From: Gallaecimonas sp. GXIMD4217
Lineage (GTDB): Bacteria > Pseudomonadota > Gammaproteobacteria > Enterobacterales > Gallaecimonadaceae
Length of the DNA stretch: 64,000 nucleotides
Direction: 5' to 3'
NCBI RefSeq assembly: GCF_038087665.1
Contig: NZ_CP149925.1
Span: 1,798,870 to 1,862,869 of the forward strand
The notes under the pieces were generated by a model that did not search any database, was not told where the DNA came from, and saw nothing but the letters and a program-made list of their open reading frames with translations. The translations under genes were made by a program, and so were the position numbers. Positions within the stretch are counted from its first letter, which is position 1. The number at the start of each line of letters is the position of its first letter. Positions 16,169-25,426 of this stretch are shown piece by piece.

Positions 16169-17287
16169 TCAGTGGCCGTCGGCGGCCTTGGCCAGCAGCT
16201 GGCGGCTCTGGGCCAGGCCCGTGTCGGCGTGCGCGCCGAAGAAACCGGCCACGGCCTTAAAGCGCTCGGTAAAGGCCTGGGTGCCGCCGTGCTCCAGCCG
16301 GGCCAGCTCCTCGCCCAGCACCTGATGGTAGCGCCTGAGCAGGGCCAGGTTGTCGGGACTGGCCTGGATGATGGCGCCGTACAGGGCCGGATCCTGGGCA
16401 AAGAGGCGGCCCACCATGGCCAGCTCCAGCCGGTAGATGGGCGAGCTGAGCCGCTGCAGCTCATCCAGATCCGCCCCTTCGGCCATCAGGTGGCAGCCAT
16501 AGGCAAAGCTGGTGAAGTGGCGCAGGGCCTGGATCAGGCCCATGGCCCTGTCGTGGGCCTCGGCCGCCACCTCTTCCAAACGGCAGCCCCAGAGCGCCAT
16601 CTGCGCCAGCAGCCAGGCGCCCTGCTGTGCCCTGTGCCCGGGGCTGACCAGGATCACCTGCTTGGCAAAGCTGGCCACGTCCGGCCCGAACATGGGGTGC
16701 AGGCCCAGCACCGGCCCCGGGTGCTTTTGCGCCATGGCGGCCAGGGGCCCGGCCTTGACGCTGGTGAGGTCGGCCAGCACCGCGTCTTCGGGCAGGGCCG
16801 GCAGGCGGCGGAGCACCGCCTCGGTCTGCTCCAGGGGCACCGACACCAGCACCAGGCCGACGCCGGCGCACAGGGCCTCGGCGTCGGGCCAATCATCCTG
16901 GTCGAGGATCCTGACCTGATAGCCGGACAGCCTAAACTGCTCGGCAAAGCGCCGGCCCAGGCGGCCGCGGCCGCCGACGATCAGCACAGGTCCCAGCTCG
17001 GGATTCAGGCACTTGTAGCCCTTGTCCTGTTCGTTGGCGTAGGACTCGCGCATCAGCCGCCGCAGCACGTCTTCAATGAGATCCGGCGACAGCCCTCGGG
17101 CCTCGGCCTCCGCGCGGCGGGCCGCCAGCATGGCGGCCTCCCGCTCCGGCACATAGACCGGCAGGCCTTCCCGGTGCTTGAGTTCCCCCACCTCGGCCAC
17201 CAGGGCCAGGCGCCTTTGCATCAGCGCCAGCAGCGCCTGATCGCACTGGTCGATGCCGGCCCTGAGTTCATCCAGGGTCCTGGCCAT
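16169..17287 (-). CDS. tyrA: Bifunctional chorismate mutase/prephenate dehydrogenase
   Basis: A 372-residue fusion enzyme of tyrosine synthesis. Residues 1-90 are an AroQ-type chorismate mutase ([21 protein letters not shown], and VPEREAAML). Residues about 100-372 are the NAD-dependent prephenate dehydrogenase, with nucleotide-binding [14 protein letters not shown] and GLHPMFGP, and catalytic-region [17 protein letters not shown]. This T-protein fusion is typical of enteric-lineage gammaproteobacteria. The start overlaps the aroF stop by one base (TGATG), so the genes form an operon read from the aroF promoter. Confidence 0.95.
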   Translation of the reverse strand: MARTLDELRAGIDQCDQALLALMQRRLALVAEVGELKHREGLPVYVPEREAAMLAARRAEAEARGLSPDLIEDVLRRLMRESYANEQDKGYKCLNPELGPVLIVGGRGRLGRRFAEQFRLSGYQVRILDQDDWPDAEALCAGVGLVLVSVPLEQTEAVLRRLPALPEDAVLADLTSVKAGPLAAMAQKHPGPVLGLHPMFGPDVASFAKQVILVSPGHRAQQGAWLLAQMALWGCRLEEVAAEAHDRAMGLIQALRHFTSFAYGCHLMAEGADLDELQRLSSPIYRLELAMVGRLFAQDPALYGAIIQASPDNLALLRRYHQVLGEELARLEHGGTQAFTERFKAVAGFFGAHADTGLAQSRQLLAKAADGH

Positions 17288-18357
17288 CAGCTGGCCTCCC
17301 TGAGCTGCCCGGCGGCCAGGGCGTCGCGGCAGCGGCCCAGCAGGCCCTCGGTGCTGGCCCAGTCGATGCAGGCGTCGGTGATGGACACCCCGTAGGCCAG
17401 CTGCTCCCTGGGCTGTTCGGCGCTCTGGTTGCCCTCATGGAGATTGGATTCCAGCATCAGGCCTATGATGGCGTCGTTGCCGGCCAGGCGCTGGGCCAGC
17501 ACCGCCTCGGCCACCGCCGGCTGGCGGCGGTGATCCTTTTCCGAATTGCCGTGGGAGCAGTCCACCATGATGGCGCCGTTCAGGCCGGCGCCTTGAAGCT
17601 CGGCCAGGGCCTGGCCCACGGACGCCTCGTCATAGTTGGGGCCCTTGCCGCCACGCAGGATCACGTGACCGTCCGGGTTGCCTTCGGTGTGCAGCAGGCA
17701 GACCCGGCCCTCCTGGCTGATGCCGATGAAGCTGTGGCCCGACGAGGCGGCCTTGAGGGCATTGATGGCGGTGCCCAGGTTGCCGTCGGTGCCGTTCTTG
17801 AAGCCCACCGGCATCGACAGGCCCGAGGCCATCTCCCTGTGGGTCTGGGATTCGGTGGTGCGGGCGCCTATGGCCGACCAGGCGAAGCAGTCGCCCAGGT
17901 ACTGGGGGCTGATGGGATCCAGGGCCTCGGTGGCCAGCGGCAGGCCCAGTGCCAGCAGATCGCGCAGCAGCGTCCGCGCCGTCCTCAGGCCGGTCTCCAC
18001 GTCGAAGCTGCCGTCCAGGTGGGGATCGTTGATCAGCCCCTTCCAGCCCACCGTGGTACGGGGCTTCTCAAAATAGACCCGCATCACGATATAGAGGTGG
18101 TCCTGGTACCTGTCGTGGAGCGCCTTGAGCTGGGTTGCGTAGGCTTTGGCGGCGTCCACGTCGTGAATGGAGCAGGGGCCGCAGATCACCAGCAGGCGCT
18201 TGTCACGGCCATGGAGGATGTCGGCGATGGCCGCCCTGGACTCGGCCACGAAGGCCAGGCTTTGCTCGCCGACCGGGATCTCGGCCTTGAGCTGGGCCGG
18301 GGTCAGCAGGGGCTCTTCCTGGCGGATGTGGACATTGTTCAGGCGATCTTTTTGCAT
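17287..18357 (-). CDS. aroF: DAHP synthase, tyrosine-type (AroF)
   Basis: A 356-residue class I DAHP synthase, which condenses phosphoenolpyruvate and erythrose 4-phosphate as the first shikimate step. Motifs: [50 protein letters not shown] and SITDACIDW. Coupling to tyrA and a TyrR-like box upstream point to the tyrosine-regulated isozyme AroF. An AGAGG site lies six bases before the ATG. Confidence 0.93.
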   Translation of the reverse strand: MQKDRLNNVHIRQEEPLLTPAQLKAEIPVGEQSLAFVAESRAAIADILHGRDKRLLVICGPCSIHDVDAAKAYATQLKALHDRYQDHLYIVMRVYFEKPRTTVGWKGLINDPHLDGSFDVETGLRTARTLLRDLLALGLPLATEALDPISPQYLGDCFAWSAIGARTTESQTHREMASGLSMPVGFKNGTDGNLGTAINALKAASSGHSFIGISQEGRVCLLHTEGNPDGHVILRGGKGPNYDEASVGQALAELQGAGLNGAIMVDCSHGNSEKDHRRQPAVAEAVLAQRLAGNDAIIGLMLESNLHEGNQSAEQPREQLAYGVSITDACIDWASTEGLLGRCRDALAAGQLREAS

Positions 18358-18368
18358 GGGGAACCTCT

Positions 18369-18386
18369 TGTAACTTTAAATTTACA
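18369..18386 (-). promoter_or_regulatory. TyrR box upstream of aroF-tyrA
   Basis: On the minus strand TGTAAATTTAAAGTTACA matches the TyrR consensus TGTAAA-N6-TTTACA at 11 of 12 fixed positions. It lies 12 bp before the aroF ATG. A weak promoter (TCGATA, 18 bp, TATATC) is just upstream, so bound TyrR would block initiation. This fits tyrosine repression. Confidence 0.7.
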
Positions 18387-18493
18387 GATATAAGGCGAGG
18401 TTATTTCTTATATCGATTTGACATTTTGAAATGCTCGCCTACGCAACCGCCTTCACCATAGCAATACGCCCCGGCAAAGCAAGCAAAAGACAC

Positions 18494-18520
18494 AAAAAAA
18501 CCGGCCGCCTGGGCCGGTTC
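18494..18520 (-). terminator. Terminator of the PfkB-SDR operon
   Basis: Stem AACCGGCC / GGCCGGTT with a short loop; seven T follow on the minus strand, 15 bp past the SDR stop codon. Confidence 0.85.
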
Positions 18521-18535
18521 CTTGCGCCTGGTCAA

Positions 18536-19330
18536 TCAGTCCGCCCGTTGCGGCAGGGACTGGCGTGCCGCCAGGCGCCGGACCAGGGACGGCAACCAGG
18601 CCTTGAGGGTCACCGCCAGGCGCGGCAGGCCCCGGGCGATCACCACCTCGTCCTCGCCGGCCTCGATGGCACCGATGATGCGCGCCGCGCAATCGTGTGG
18701 GTTGATCCCCCTGTCGATGACCTCGTCGCTACGGCCCTGGCGACGGCCGTCGCCGGTGAGGGCGTTGCGGGCGATATCGGTGGCCACGAAGCCGGGGCAG
18801 ATGCTGAGCACCTGTATGCCCTGGCCGCTCACCTCGGCCCGCAGGCAGTCCATGAAACCGAGCACGGCGAACTTGGCGCCCGAGTAGCCGCTCCTGAGCT
18901 TGGAGCCCACCTTGCCGGCCACCGAGCTGACCGCGACTATGGTGCCGGCCCCCTGGGCCAGCATGGCCGGCAGCACCGCCTTGGTCAGGGCCACCACCGC
19001 GAAGTAGTTGACCTCCATCACCTGGCGGTACACGGCCATGTCGGTGTCCTGAGCCAGGCTGCGCTGGCTGACGCCGGCGTTGTTGATGAGGATGTCCAGG
19101 CCGCCGAGCTTGTTGAGCACAGGTGCCACCAATGCCCCGAGGTGGAGGGTGTCGTTGAGATCGAGCGGCACCACCAGGTGCTCGCCGGGCAGGCGCTCGG
19201 CGAGGGCGCGAAGCTCCGGCTCACGCCGCGCCGACAGCACCAGGGTCGCCCCCTGGGCGGCCAGTTGCTCGGCCAGGGCCAGGCCGATGCCGCTGGTGGC
19301 GCCGGTGAGCCAGATCCTTTTGCCGTTCAT
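18536..19330 (-). CDS. Short-chain dehydrogenase/reductase
   Basis: A 264-residue classical SDR oxidoreductase. The cofactor loop is TGATSGIG (residues 9-16), with a following SARRE favouring NADP. NNAGV and the catalytic Ser (VSSVAG) and Tyr-Lys pair (YSGAK) are present. The extended C-terminus (residues 225-264) carries a hydrophobic helix that may touch membrane. The substrate is unknown. Its ATG overlaps the stop of the PfkB kinase gene by 4 bp (ATGA), giving a coupled two-gene operon. Confidence 0.88.
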   Translation of the reverse strand: MNGKRIWLTGATSGIGLALAEQLAAQGATLVLSARREPELRALAERLPGEHLVVPLDLNDTLHLGALVAPVLNKLGGLDILINNAGVSQRSLAQDTDMAVYRQVMEVNYFAVVALTKAVLPAMLAQGAGTIVAVSSVAGKVGSKLRSGYSGAKFAVLGFMDCLRAEVSGQGIQVLSICPGFVATDIARNALTGDGRRQGRSDEVIDRGINPHDCAARIIGAIEAGEDEVVIARGLPRLAVTLKAWLPSLVRRLAARQSLPQRAD

Positions 19331-20316
19331 GCTTCCTCCCCACAGGGCTCGATGACCCTGTTGTCCTTGTCGAGCCGCTTGGCCATATCCGGCCCGCGCA
19401 GCAGGTAGTTCTTAGCGCCCTTGAAGGCCATCACCGACTCGGCGTTGAGCATGCCCATGCGCAGGCTCTGCTCCAGGGACAGCCCCCTGGCCAGGCCGGC
19501 CACGAAGCCGCTGCCGAAGGCGTCGCCGGCGCCGGTGGTCTCGACGATGTGCAGCTGATCGCTGGGCCTGGCGTGCAGGCACTGGCTGCCGTCGCCGGCC
19601 CAGAGGCCGTTGGCGCCGTCGGTGACCACGACGATGGCCGGTCCCAGCTGGCGGAGCCGGTCCGGCAGCCCGCTCTCGTCCAGCTGCTCGTTGGGATCCA
19701 GTCCCAGCAGCAGGCAGGCCTCCTCGCGGTTGAGGATCAGCGCCTGGGTGTGGGCCAGTATGGGCGCCAGGGCCTCGGCGCCCAGCTTGGCCAGATAGGT
19801 GGAGGGGTTGAAGGCCACCTGGGCCTGCACCTGGGGGATCAGCGCCTTGACGGTGTCCAGGCTCTGGCCGAGCATGGCGCCGCAATAGAGCCAGTCGCAA
19901 TCCGGCAGCTTGGCCTCCTGCGGGCTCAAATTGTCGTTGCAGCCCTTGAAGGCCAATATGGTGCGGTCGTCATGGATGGAGTCGAGGATCACCGACAGGC
20001 CGCTCTGGCCGCCCCGGGCGCCCACGAAGCTGACCTGTTCCTGCTCGAGGGCGGCCAGGATCTCGTCGCCGTGGCTGTCGTCGCCCACCTTGCCCAGATA
20101 GGCGGTGTTGAAGCCCAGGCGGGCAAAGGCCACGGCGGTGTTGGTACCACCCCCGCCAATGGTGGTGTGCAGTTCCCTGACCAGGATCTTGGAGCCCAGG
20201 GGGTAGGCGATGAGCCGCTCTATGGAGTGGCTGGTTTCGATCTGCACCAGCTCGGAGTCGGTGTCGGCGAAGTGGTCTATGGTGGCCGAGCCCAGGGTGA
20301 CGATGTCAAAGCGCAT
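19327..20316 (-). CDS. PfkB-family carbohydrate/nucleoside kinase
   Basis: A 329-residue ribokinase-superfamily kinase. N-terminal GGGGTNTAVAFARLGFNTAYLGKVGDD-type substrate signature and C-terminal TTGAGDAFGSGFVAGLARG with the catalytic Asp and anion hole. Closest in layout to adenosine/sugar kinases of gammaproteobacteria; the exact sugar is not readable. The start at MRFDIVTLGSATIDHF is chosen over the much longer open frame because homology begins here. Coupled to the SDR downstream. Confidence 0.88.
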   Translation of the reverse strand: MRFDIVTLGSATIDHFADTDSELVQIETSHSIERLIAYPLGSKILVRELHTTIGGGGTNTAVAFARLGFNTAYLGKVGDDSHGDEILAALEQEQVSFVGARGGQSGLSVILDSIHDDRTILAFKGCNDNLSPQEAKLPDCDWLYCGAMLGQSLDTVKALIPQVQAQVAFNPSTYLAKLGAEALAPILAHTQALILNREEACLLLGLDPNEQLDESGLPDRLRQLGPAIVVVTDGANGLWAGDGSQCLHARPSDQLHIVETTGAGDAFGSGFVAGLARGLSLEQSLRMGMLNAESVMAFKGAKNYLLRGPDMAKRLDKDNRVIEPCGEEA

Positions 20317-20430
20317 GGCAGTGTCCGTCCTTGTTTTTCCCCAGCTTAGCGCTTTTGAGGCCCGGCTGTCTTGACCTGGCCCGGGCCCGGGCCGATCATG
20401 GCGGCCCCTTGCAAGCAGGATGCTGTCGCT

Positions 20431-21570
20431 ATGCTCTCTCCCCGCCTTTGGCTGTCTCTTTTCTATATCAATTTCTTCCTGGGCTGGGGGATCTACCTGC
20501 CCTTCTGGGCCCTGTGGCTCAAGGACCAAGCCCTGCCCCCCACCCAGATCGGCCTGTTGCTGGGCCTGGCCCAGGGCACCCGCGCCCTGGGCTCCCTGCT
20601 GCTGACCACCCGCGTCAAGCAGGCCCAGCAGTTGATCCCGGCCAGCCGGTTGCTCAGCCTGGCCACCTTCTGCGCCTTCCTGGCCTTCCTGCTGCCCCAG
20701 TCCATGGCGCTGCTGGTGGTGCTGACCGTGGTCAGCTCCCTGCTCTACTCGCCGCTGGTGCCCCTGTCGGATACCCTGGCCACCCGCATGGTGACCCAGG
20801 TGGGCCTGGACTACGGCAAGGTGCGGCTGTGGGGCTCGGTGGCCTTCGTCCTGGCCACCACCGGCATCGGCTATGTCACCGGTTGGCTGGGCGCCGAGGC
20901 GATACTCTGGTGCCTGCTGGCCAGCCAGGCGCTGATGTGGCTGGGCACCATGATCCCCATGACGGTGCAGCCCAACGACGGCGAACAGGCCAGGCCGGCC
21001 CTGGCCTGGCACGGCCTGCTGCGCCAGCCCATGGTGCTGCGCTTTCTGGCGGTGGTGGCGCTGATCCAGGGCAGCCACGCCGCCTTCTACGGCTTCTCCG
21101 CCATCCACTGGCAGTCCCTGGGCATAGGCGAAGGGGCCATAGGCGCCCTGTGGAGCCTGGGGGTGGTGGTGGAGGTGGCCATCTTCTACTTCGCCCGTCA
21201 CCTGTTCGCCGGTCGCAGCGCCGCCCAGCTGCTGGCCCTGGCCGCCGGGGCCGTGCTGCTGCGCTGGACAGGCACCGCCCATGCCGAGAGCCTGTGGGCC
21301 CTGGCGGGCCTGCAGGCCCTGCACGGCCTGACCTTCGCCACCGCCCACCTGGGCGCCATGCAGTACATAGGCCGGGAGCTGCCCGGTCATTTCGCGGTGG
21401 GCACCCAGGCCCTCTATTCGGCGTTTTGCCTGAGCCTGGCGGTGGCGGCCATGATGCTGGTCAGCGGCGCCCTGTTCGAGCAGGTCGGCGGCCAGATCTT
21501 CCTGATCATGGCGGCCCTGGGCCTGCCGGCGCTGCTGCTGTGCCGGGGCTTGAAACGGGTCGAGGACTAG
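20431..21570 (+). CDS. MFS transporter, HcaT/nucleoside-symporter-like
   Basis: A 379-residue inner-membrane transporter with about twelve spans. The N-terminus (LFYINFFLGWGIYLPFWALW) and the LYSPLVPLSDTLA stretch followed by YGKVRLWGSVAF match the MFS_1-like group that includes the 3-phenylpropionate transporter HcaT. Substrate unknown. MLSPRLWL is taken as the start; the frame is open upstream, and a CAGGA lies 10-11 nt before. Divergent from the PfkB operon and convergent with tesB. Confidence 0.85.
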   Translation: MLSPRLWLSLFYINFFLGWGIYLPFWALWLKDQALPPTQIGLLLGLAQGTRALGSLLLTTRVKQAQQLIPASRLLSLATFCAFLAFLLPQSMALLVVLTVVSSLLYSPLVPLSDTLATRMVTQVGLDYGKVRLWGSVAFVLATTGIGYVTGWLGAEAILWCLLASQALMWLGTMIPMTVQPNDGEQARPALAWHGLLRQPMVLRFLAVVALIQGSHAAFYGFSAIHWQSLGIGEGAIGALWSLGVVVEVAIFYFARHLFAGRSAAQLLALAAGAVLLRWTGTAHAESLWALAGLQALHGLTFATAHLGAMQYIGRELPGHFAVGTQALYSAFCLSLAVAAMMLVSGALFEQVGGQIFLIMAALGLPALLLCRGLKRVED

Positions 21571-21585
21571 CGCCCCGCCGCCAAG

Positions 21586-21612
21586 AAAAAGGCCGCCCTA
21601 GGGCGGCCTTTT
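21586..21612. terminator. Bidirectional terminator, MFS / tesB
   Basis: Perfect palindrome AAAGGCCGCCCTAGGGCGGCC plus TTTT, between convergent genes. The stem is long and has A and T runs on opposite sides. Confidence 0.88.
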
Positions 21613-21633
21613 GCCATCGGCTGTGCAACGGCA

Positions 21634-22503
21634 TCACGCCTTTTTCGGGCGCTGGCGCATCAGCCCTTCCTGCTGGCTGGTGGCCACCAGGCGGCCCTGG
21701 CGGTCGAAGAACTGGCCCCGAACCAGGCCGCGGCCGCCGGAGGCGGAGGTGCTGTCCACGGCGTAGAGCAGCCAGTCGTCCAGGCGGAAGTCGCGGTGGA
21801 ACCACATGCTGTGGTCTATGGTGGCCACCTGCAGACCGGGATCCATGTAGGACTTGCCGTGGGGCTGCAACGCCGTGGGCAGGAAGTTGAAGTCGGAGGC
21901 GTAGGCCAGCAGGTACTGGTGAATGCGCAGGTCGTCCGGCATGTCGCCGCTGGCCTTGAGCCACACGTAGCGCACCGGCTCGGCGGTGACCGGCTCCAGC
22001 GGGTTGTGGAACACCACGGGCCGCATCTCTATGGGCATCTCGGTGAGGAAGTTGTCGATGATCTTCTTCGGCAGCCGCTCCTTGAACGGCAGCGCCAGCT
22101 CGTGCTCGCTGGGCAGGTTGTCCGGCCCGGGCACGATCGGCATCTCCGCCTGGTGCTCAAGGCCCTCCTCCTGGCGCTGGAAGGAGGCGGTCATGGTGAA
22201 GAGGGTGCGGCCGTGCTGCACCGCCTTGACCCGGCGGGTCGAGAAGCTGCCGCCGTCACGGACGTTCTCCACCAGGTAGACGATGGGCGCCCTGGCGTCA
22301 CCGGGCTCCAGGAAGTAGGAATGCAGGGAGTGCACCAGGCGCTCCTCCACCACCGTCTCCTTGGCCGCCGACAGGGCCTGGCCCAGCACCTGGCCGCCGA
22401 ACACGGCCGGGAAGCCCAGATCCTGGCTCTGGCCACGGAAGATGTCCTTTTCCACCTGCTCCAGCTTGAGCAGGTGCAGCAGTTCATTCAGTACTTGTGA
22501 CAT
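21634..22503 (-). CDS. tesB: Acyl-CoA thioesterase II
   Basis: A 289-residue double-hotdog thioesterase that hydrolyses medium and long acyl-CoAs to free fatty acid and CoA. Recognisable TesB stretches are [23 protein letters not shown] near the N-terminus, [12 protein letters not shown], and in the second hotdog [18 protein letters not shown], which contains the catalytic Asp. [19 protein letters not shown] closes the domain. It begins 9 bp after the ycbL stop, so probably co-transcribed. Confidence 0.93.
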   Translation of the reverse strand: MSQVLNELLHLLKLEQVEKDIFRGQSQDLGFPAVFGGQVLGQALSAAKETVVEERLVHSLHSYFLEPGDARAPIVYLVENVRDGGSFSTRRVKAVQHGRTLFTMTASFQRQEEGLEHQAEMPIVPGPDNLPSEHELALPFKERLPKKIIDNFLTEMPIEMRPVVFHNPLEPVTAEPVRYVWLKASGDMPDDLRIHQYLLAYASDFNFLPTALQPHGKSYMDPGLQVATIDHSMWFHRDFRLDDWLLYAVDSTSASGGRGLVRGQFFDRQGRLVATSQQEGLMRQRPKKA

Positions 22504-22512
22504 GGCGGTTCC

Positions 22513-23157
22513 TCAGCCGTAGTTGGGATCGGCGACAAAGGGGTTGGTGCGGCGCTCTTCGCCCAGGGTGGACATGGGGCCATGGCCGGGGATGAAGCGC
22601 ACCTCGTCACCCAGGCCGAACAGCTTGTCGCGGATGGAGGAAATCAGCTGGTCGTGGTTGCCCCTAGGAAAATCGGTGCGACCGATGGAGCCCTTGAACA
22701 GCACGTCGCCCACCTGGGCCAGCCGGCTGGGCCTGTGGAAGAACACCACATGGCCCGGGGTATGGCCGGGGCAGTGCAGCACTTCCAGCTCGGTGTCGCC
22801 GAGTTCGACCACGTCGCCCTCTTCCAGGTAGCGGTCCGGGCTGAAGGGGGTGGCGTCCGGAAACTGGAACATCCGCGACTGATCGCCCAGGCGATCCAGC
22901 CAGAACTGGTCGTCCCTGTGGGGGCCTATGATGGGCACCTTAAGCCTTTCCCTGAGCCTGGCGGCGGCGCCGGCGTGGTCGATATGGCCGTGGGTGAGCA
23001 GGATCTGGCCGACCTTGACGCCCTTTTCGGCCACCAGGGCCAGGATGCGCTCCAGGTCGCCACCCGGATCGATGATGGCCCCTTCCAGGCTGTCCGGGCA
23101 CCACACCAGGGTGCAGTTCTGGGCGAAGGGGGTAACGGGTAATACGGCAAATTCCAT
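22513..23157 (-). CDS. ycbL: Metallo-beta-lactamase-fold hydrolase YcbL (glyoxalase II-like)
   Basis: A 214-residue cytoplasmic MBL-fold hydrolase. Metal motif THGHIDH, then HCPGHTPGHVVFF, GDVLFKGSIGRTDFPRG and the closing FIPGHGPMSTLG follow YcbL closely. YcbL is a type II glyoxalase-like thioesterase acting on S-lactoylglutathione. The frame is open ten codons earlier, but homologues begin at the MEFAVLPVTPFAQNC position. First gene of a probable ycbL-tesB operon. Confidence 0.9.
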   Translation of the reverse strand: MEFAVLPVTPFAQNCTLVWCPDSLEGAIIDPGGDLERILALVAEKGVKVGQILLTHGHIDHAGAAARLRERLKVPIIGPHRDDQFWLDRLGDQSRMFQFPDATPFSPDRYLEEGDVVELGDTELEVLHCPGHTPGHVVFFHRPSRLAQVGDVLFKGSIGRTDFPRGNHDQLISSIRDKLFGLGDEVRFIPGHGPMSTLGEERRTNPFVADPNYG

Positions 23158-23224
23158 AGCGTATTGGGTTCTGGGGTTTTGGCCCATGGTACCCCGAAAG
23201 GCCCCCGCCCTGGCAATGGCTAGC

Positions 23225-23683
23225 TTACTGCTGCGCCTTCAACCAGCGGTCGCTGAGCAGCGACTCCAGCGCCCGGGGAGGCAGTTTCAGCCACAGCGGC
23301 AGGGTGGCGTCCACCTCCATGCGGCTGCGCTCGAAGACCCGTCCCGGCCACTTCCGCTGTCCTTCCTCGGTGAGCAGCAGCCCCAGGGAAGGATAGAAAT
23401 GGTGGTAAACGAGCTGGATCCCCTCGATGTCCCGCCACTCCAGTCGGCCCTTGTTGAACCAGTAGGCCAGCTCCAGGCCATCGTCGTCCAGGATCAGCTG
23501 ATGGCAGCGCGGCAGCAGTGCCAGCGCGTAGATGAAGGCCACCACCAGGAACAGCCCCAGCACCACCAGGCCGTAACCTTCCCCCAGTGCATAACGCCAG
23601 CCGCCGATGCCGGCCAACAACAGGCTGAGGGCGATACCGCCGGCCGCCAGCCAGGGATTGCTGCCAATGATGGTTTTGTTCAT
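23225..23683 (-). CDS. Two-span membrane protein with PH-like cytoplasmic domain
   Basis: A 152-residue protein. Two hydrophobic spans (about 12-27 and 35-57) are followed by a roughly 90-residue soluble domain starting CHQLILDDDGLELAYWFNKGRLEWRDIEGIQLV. The alternating strands and the GLELAYWF...LEWRDI pattern resemble the bacterial PH-like domains found after two-helix anchors. No function can be assigned. GGAGTGACC precedes the ATG. It stands alone, 67 bp upstream of ycbL and divergent from the SPFH gene. Confidence 0.7.
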   Translation of the reverse strand: MNKTIIGSNPWLAAGGIALSLLLAGIGGWRYALGEGYGLVVLGLFLVVAFIYALALLPRCHQLILDDDGLELAYWFNKGRLEWRDIEGIQLVYHHFYPSLGLLLTEEGQRKWPGRVFERSRMEVDATLPLWLKLPPRALESLLSDRWLKAQQ

Positions 23684-23735
23684 GGGTCACTCCGTTCGCT
23701 TTTGGGCGCCGATGATACTGCCTGCCCGACCTCAT

Positions 23736-23769
23736 TTGCCAGCTCCCGGCATTCGTGACATATTATGTC
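23736..23769 (+). promoter_or_regulatory. Promoter of the SPFH gene with GACATATTATGTC palindrome
   Basis: -35 TTGCCA (23736-23741, 5 of 6) and -10 CATATT (23759-23764, 4 of 6), spacer 17. The -10 lies within a 13-bp perfect odd palindrome GACATATTATGTC (23757-23769). Very similar sequence precedes the Yip1 and amidohydrolase genes. Confidence 0.5.
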
Positions 23770-23803
23770 CAAGCATCAGAGAACAATAATCAAGGAGAGG
23801 ACC

Positions 23804-24700
23804 ATGAACCGCAAACTGCCCATCAATCCCCTGGCCGTGGTCGGCGGCATCGCCGTACTGAGCATGATCTACAGCGCCATGTACACCGTGGACGAAGGCC
23901 ATGTGGGGGTGATCAAGCGCTTCGGTGAAGCCAAGGAGCAGGTCAACCCCGGCCTGCACTTCAAGATCCCCTTCGCCGACCGGGTCGAGGCCATAGAGGT
24001 ACGTACCCGCAAGAACGTCGAACAGCTGCCCGCCGCCACCTACGAGCAGATGCCGGTCACCGCCGAGGTGTCGGTGAACTGGACGGTGAACAAGGACGAC
24101 GCCCTGTCCCTGTACCGGGCCTATGGCGGCCTGTCCCAGTTCGAGCAGCGGATCCTGGATCCCAAGCTGCGCTCGGCGTCCAAGGACGCCCTGGCCCACT
24201 ACAAGGCCGAGCAGCTGATCCAGAATCGCGCCTCCGTCATCAACGAGATAGAGGCACTGCTACTGGACGCCATGAGCGACTACCCGGTCAAGCTGGACTC
24301 GGTGCAGATCGAAAACATCGTGCTGCCGCCGCGCTATATCGAGTCCATCCAGATCAAGCAGACCGAGAAGAACCTGGCCCAGGCCGAGCAGCACAAGCTG
24401 GAGCGCCAGCGTCTGGAGGCCCAGCGGGCCGTGAACACCGCCCAGGCCGAGCGTGACGCCAACAAGGCCAGGGCCGACGGCCAGGCCTATGCCATCCGCG
24501 CCGAGGCCGAGGCCCAGGCCGAAGCCATCCGCCTCAAGGGCGACGCCGAGGCCAAGGCCATGAAGGCCAAGGCCGATGCCCTCAAGGCCAACCCGGGGCT
24601 GGTGGACTACGTCAAGGCCCAGCAGTGGAACGGCCAGATGCCCCAGACCATGCTGTCCGACGGCACCAACCTGTTCTGGACCCTGCCCCAGAAGAAATAA
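23804..24700 (+). CDS. SPFH/prohibitin-family membrane protein
   Basis: A 298-residue protein with one N-terminal span (about 8-24), then the SPFH domain: VDEGHVGVIKRFGEAKEQVNPGLHFKIPFAD, and TRKNVEQLPAATYEQMPVTAEVSVNWTV. From about residue 185 a long Ala/Glu/Lys/Arg-rich coiled coil follows, and the tail ends FWTLPQKK. This matches prohibitin/HflK-like scaffolds that cluster proteins in the inner membrane and often regulate proteases. The strong GGAGAGG site fixes the ATG at 23804 despite an open frame upstream. No protease gene is adjacent. Confidence 0.9.
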   Translation: MNRKLPINPLAVVGGIAVLSMIYSAMYTVDEGHVGVIKRFGEAKEQVNPGLHFKIPFADRVEAIEVRTRKNVEQLPAATYEQMPVTAEVSVNWTVNKDDALSLYRAYGGLSQFEQRILDPKLRSASKDALAHYKAEQLIQNRASVINEIEALLLDAMSDYPVKLDSVQIENIVLPPRYIESIQIKQTEKNLAQAEQHKLERQRLEAQRAVNTAQAERDANKARADGQAYAIRAEAEAQAEAIRLKGDAEAKAMKAKADALKANPGLVDYVKAQQWNGQMPQTMLSDGTNLFWTLPQKK

Positions 24701-24715
24701 CTTGTGAGCCACCTG

Positions 24716-24739
24716 ACGGGCGCCTAAGATGGCGCCCGT
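24716..24739. repeat. 9-bp inverted repeat abutting the pseudouridine synthase start
   Basis: ACGGGCGCC (24716-24724) and its exact inverse GGCGCCCGT (24731-24739), loop TAAGAT. It ends one base before the ATG at 24741 and contains the alternative ATG at 24729. It may act as a weak terminator for the SPFH gene (no T run follows) or fold the ribosome-binding region of the next gene. Confidence 0.7.
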
Positions 24740-24740
24740 T

Positions 24741-25367
24741 ATGTTTGAGCTCCTCTTTTCCCACCCCCGCTTCCACGTCATCCACAAGACGGCGCCCATG
24801 AGCTTCCACTCGGAAGACGGTCCCGGCCTGTTCGAAGCCATCAAGGCCGAACTGGCTGAGCCGCTGTGGCCGGTGCACCGCCTGGACAGGGTCACCACCG
24901 GCCTGCTGCTGGTGGCCCGTGACGCCGAGGCCTGTGCCGAACTCTGCGCCCTGTTCGCCGAGCACCGGGTGGACAAGTGCTACCTGGCGCTGTCGGACAG
25001 GAAGCCGGGCAAGAAGCAGGGCTGGGTCAAGGGCGACATGGCCAAGGGCCGACGTGGCGCCTGGAAGCTGCTGAGGAGCACCACGAACCCGGCGGTGACC
25101 CGCTTCGACAGCCAATCCCTGGGCCCCGGGCTGCGCCTGTATCGGCTCTGGCCGCAGACCGGCCGCACCCACCAGCTGCGGGTGGCCATGAAGAGCCTGG
25201 GCGCCCCCATACTGGGCGACGACCTCTACGGCGGCAGCGCCCATGACAGGGTCTGCCTGCATGCCCATGCCCTGCGCTTTCGCGCCTTCGGCGAGGACTT
25301 CGCCTTCCAGGCCGCGGCGGATTTCGTCCCGGCCGAGGCCCTGCCCGCCCCTTTCCCGGCCCCCTGA
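24741..25367 (+). CDS. RluA-family RNA pseudouridine synthase (TIGR01621-like)
   Basis: A compact pseudouridine synthase of about 208 residues. VHRLDRVTTGLLLVARD holds the catalytic Asp of RluA enzymes. RLWPQTGRTHQLRVAMKSLGAPILGDDLYGG is the C-terminal signature. No S4 domain is present, as in the short Rlu subfamily. The RNA target is unknown. The start is uncertain: ATG 24729 lies inside a hairpin and ATG 24741 just after it, and neither has a good ribosome site. Confidence 0.85.
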   Translation: MFELLFSHPRFHVIHKTAPMSFHSEDGPGLFEAIKAELAEPLWPVHRLDRVTTGLLLVARDAEACAELCALFAEHRVDKCYLALSDRKPGKKQGWVKGDMAKGRRGAWKLLRSTTNPAVTRFDSQSLGPGLRLYRLWPQTGRTHQLRVAMKSLGAPILGDDLYGGSAHDRVCLHAHALRFRAFGEDFAFQAAADFVPAEALPAPFPAP

Positions 25368-25426
25368 GCTTGCCCGGGGCCGGCAAAGCCCCTAGCATCA
25401 CAGCAAAACCACAGCCCGAGCCGGCC

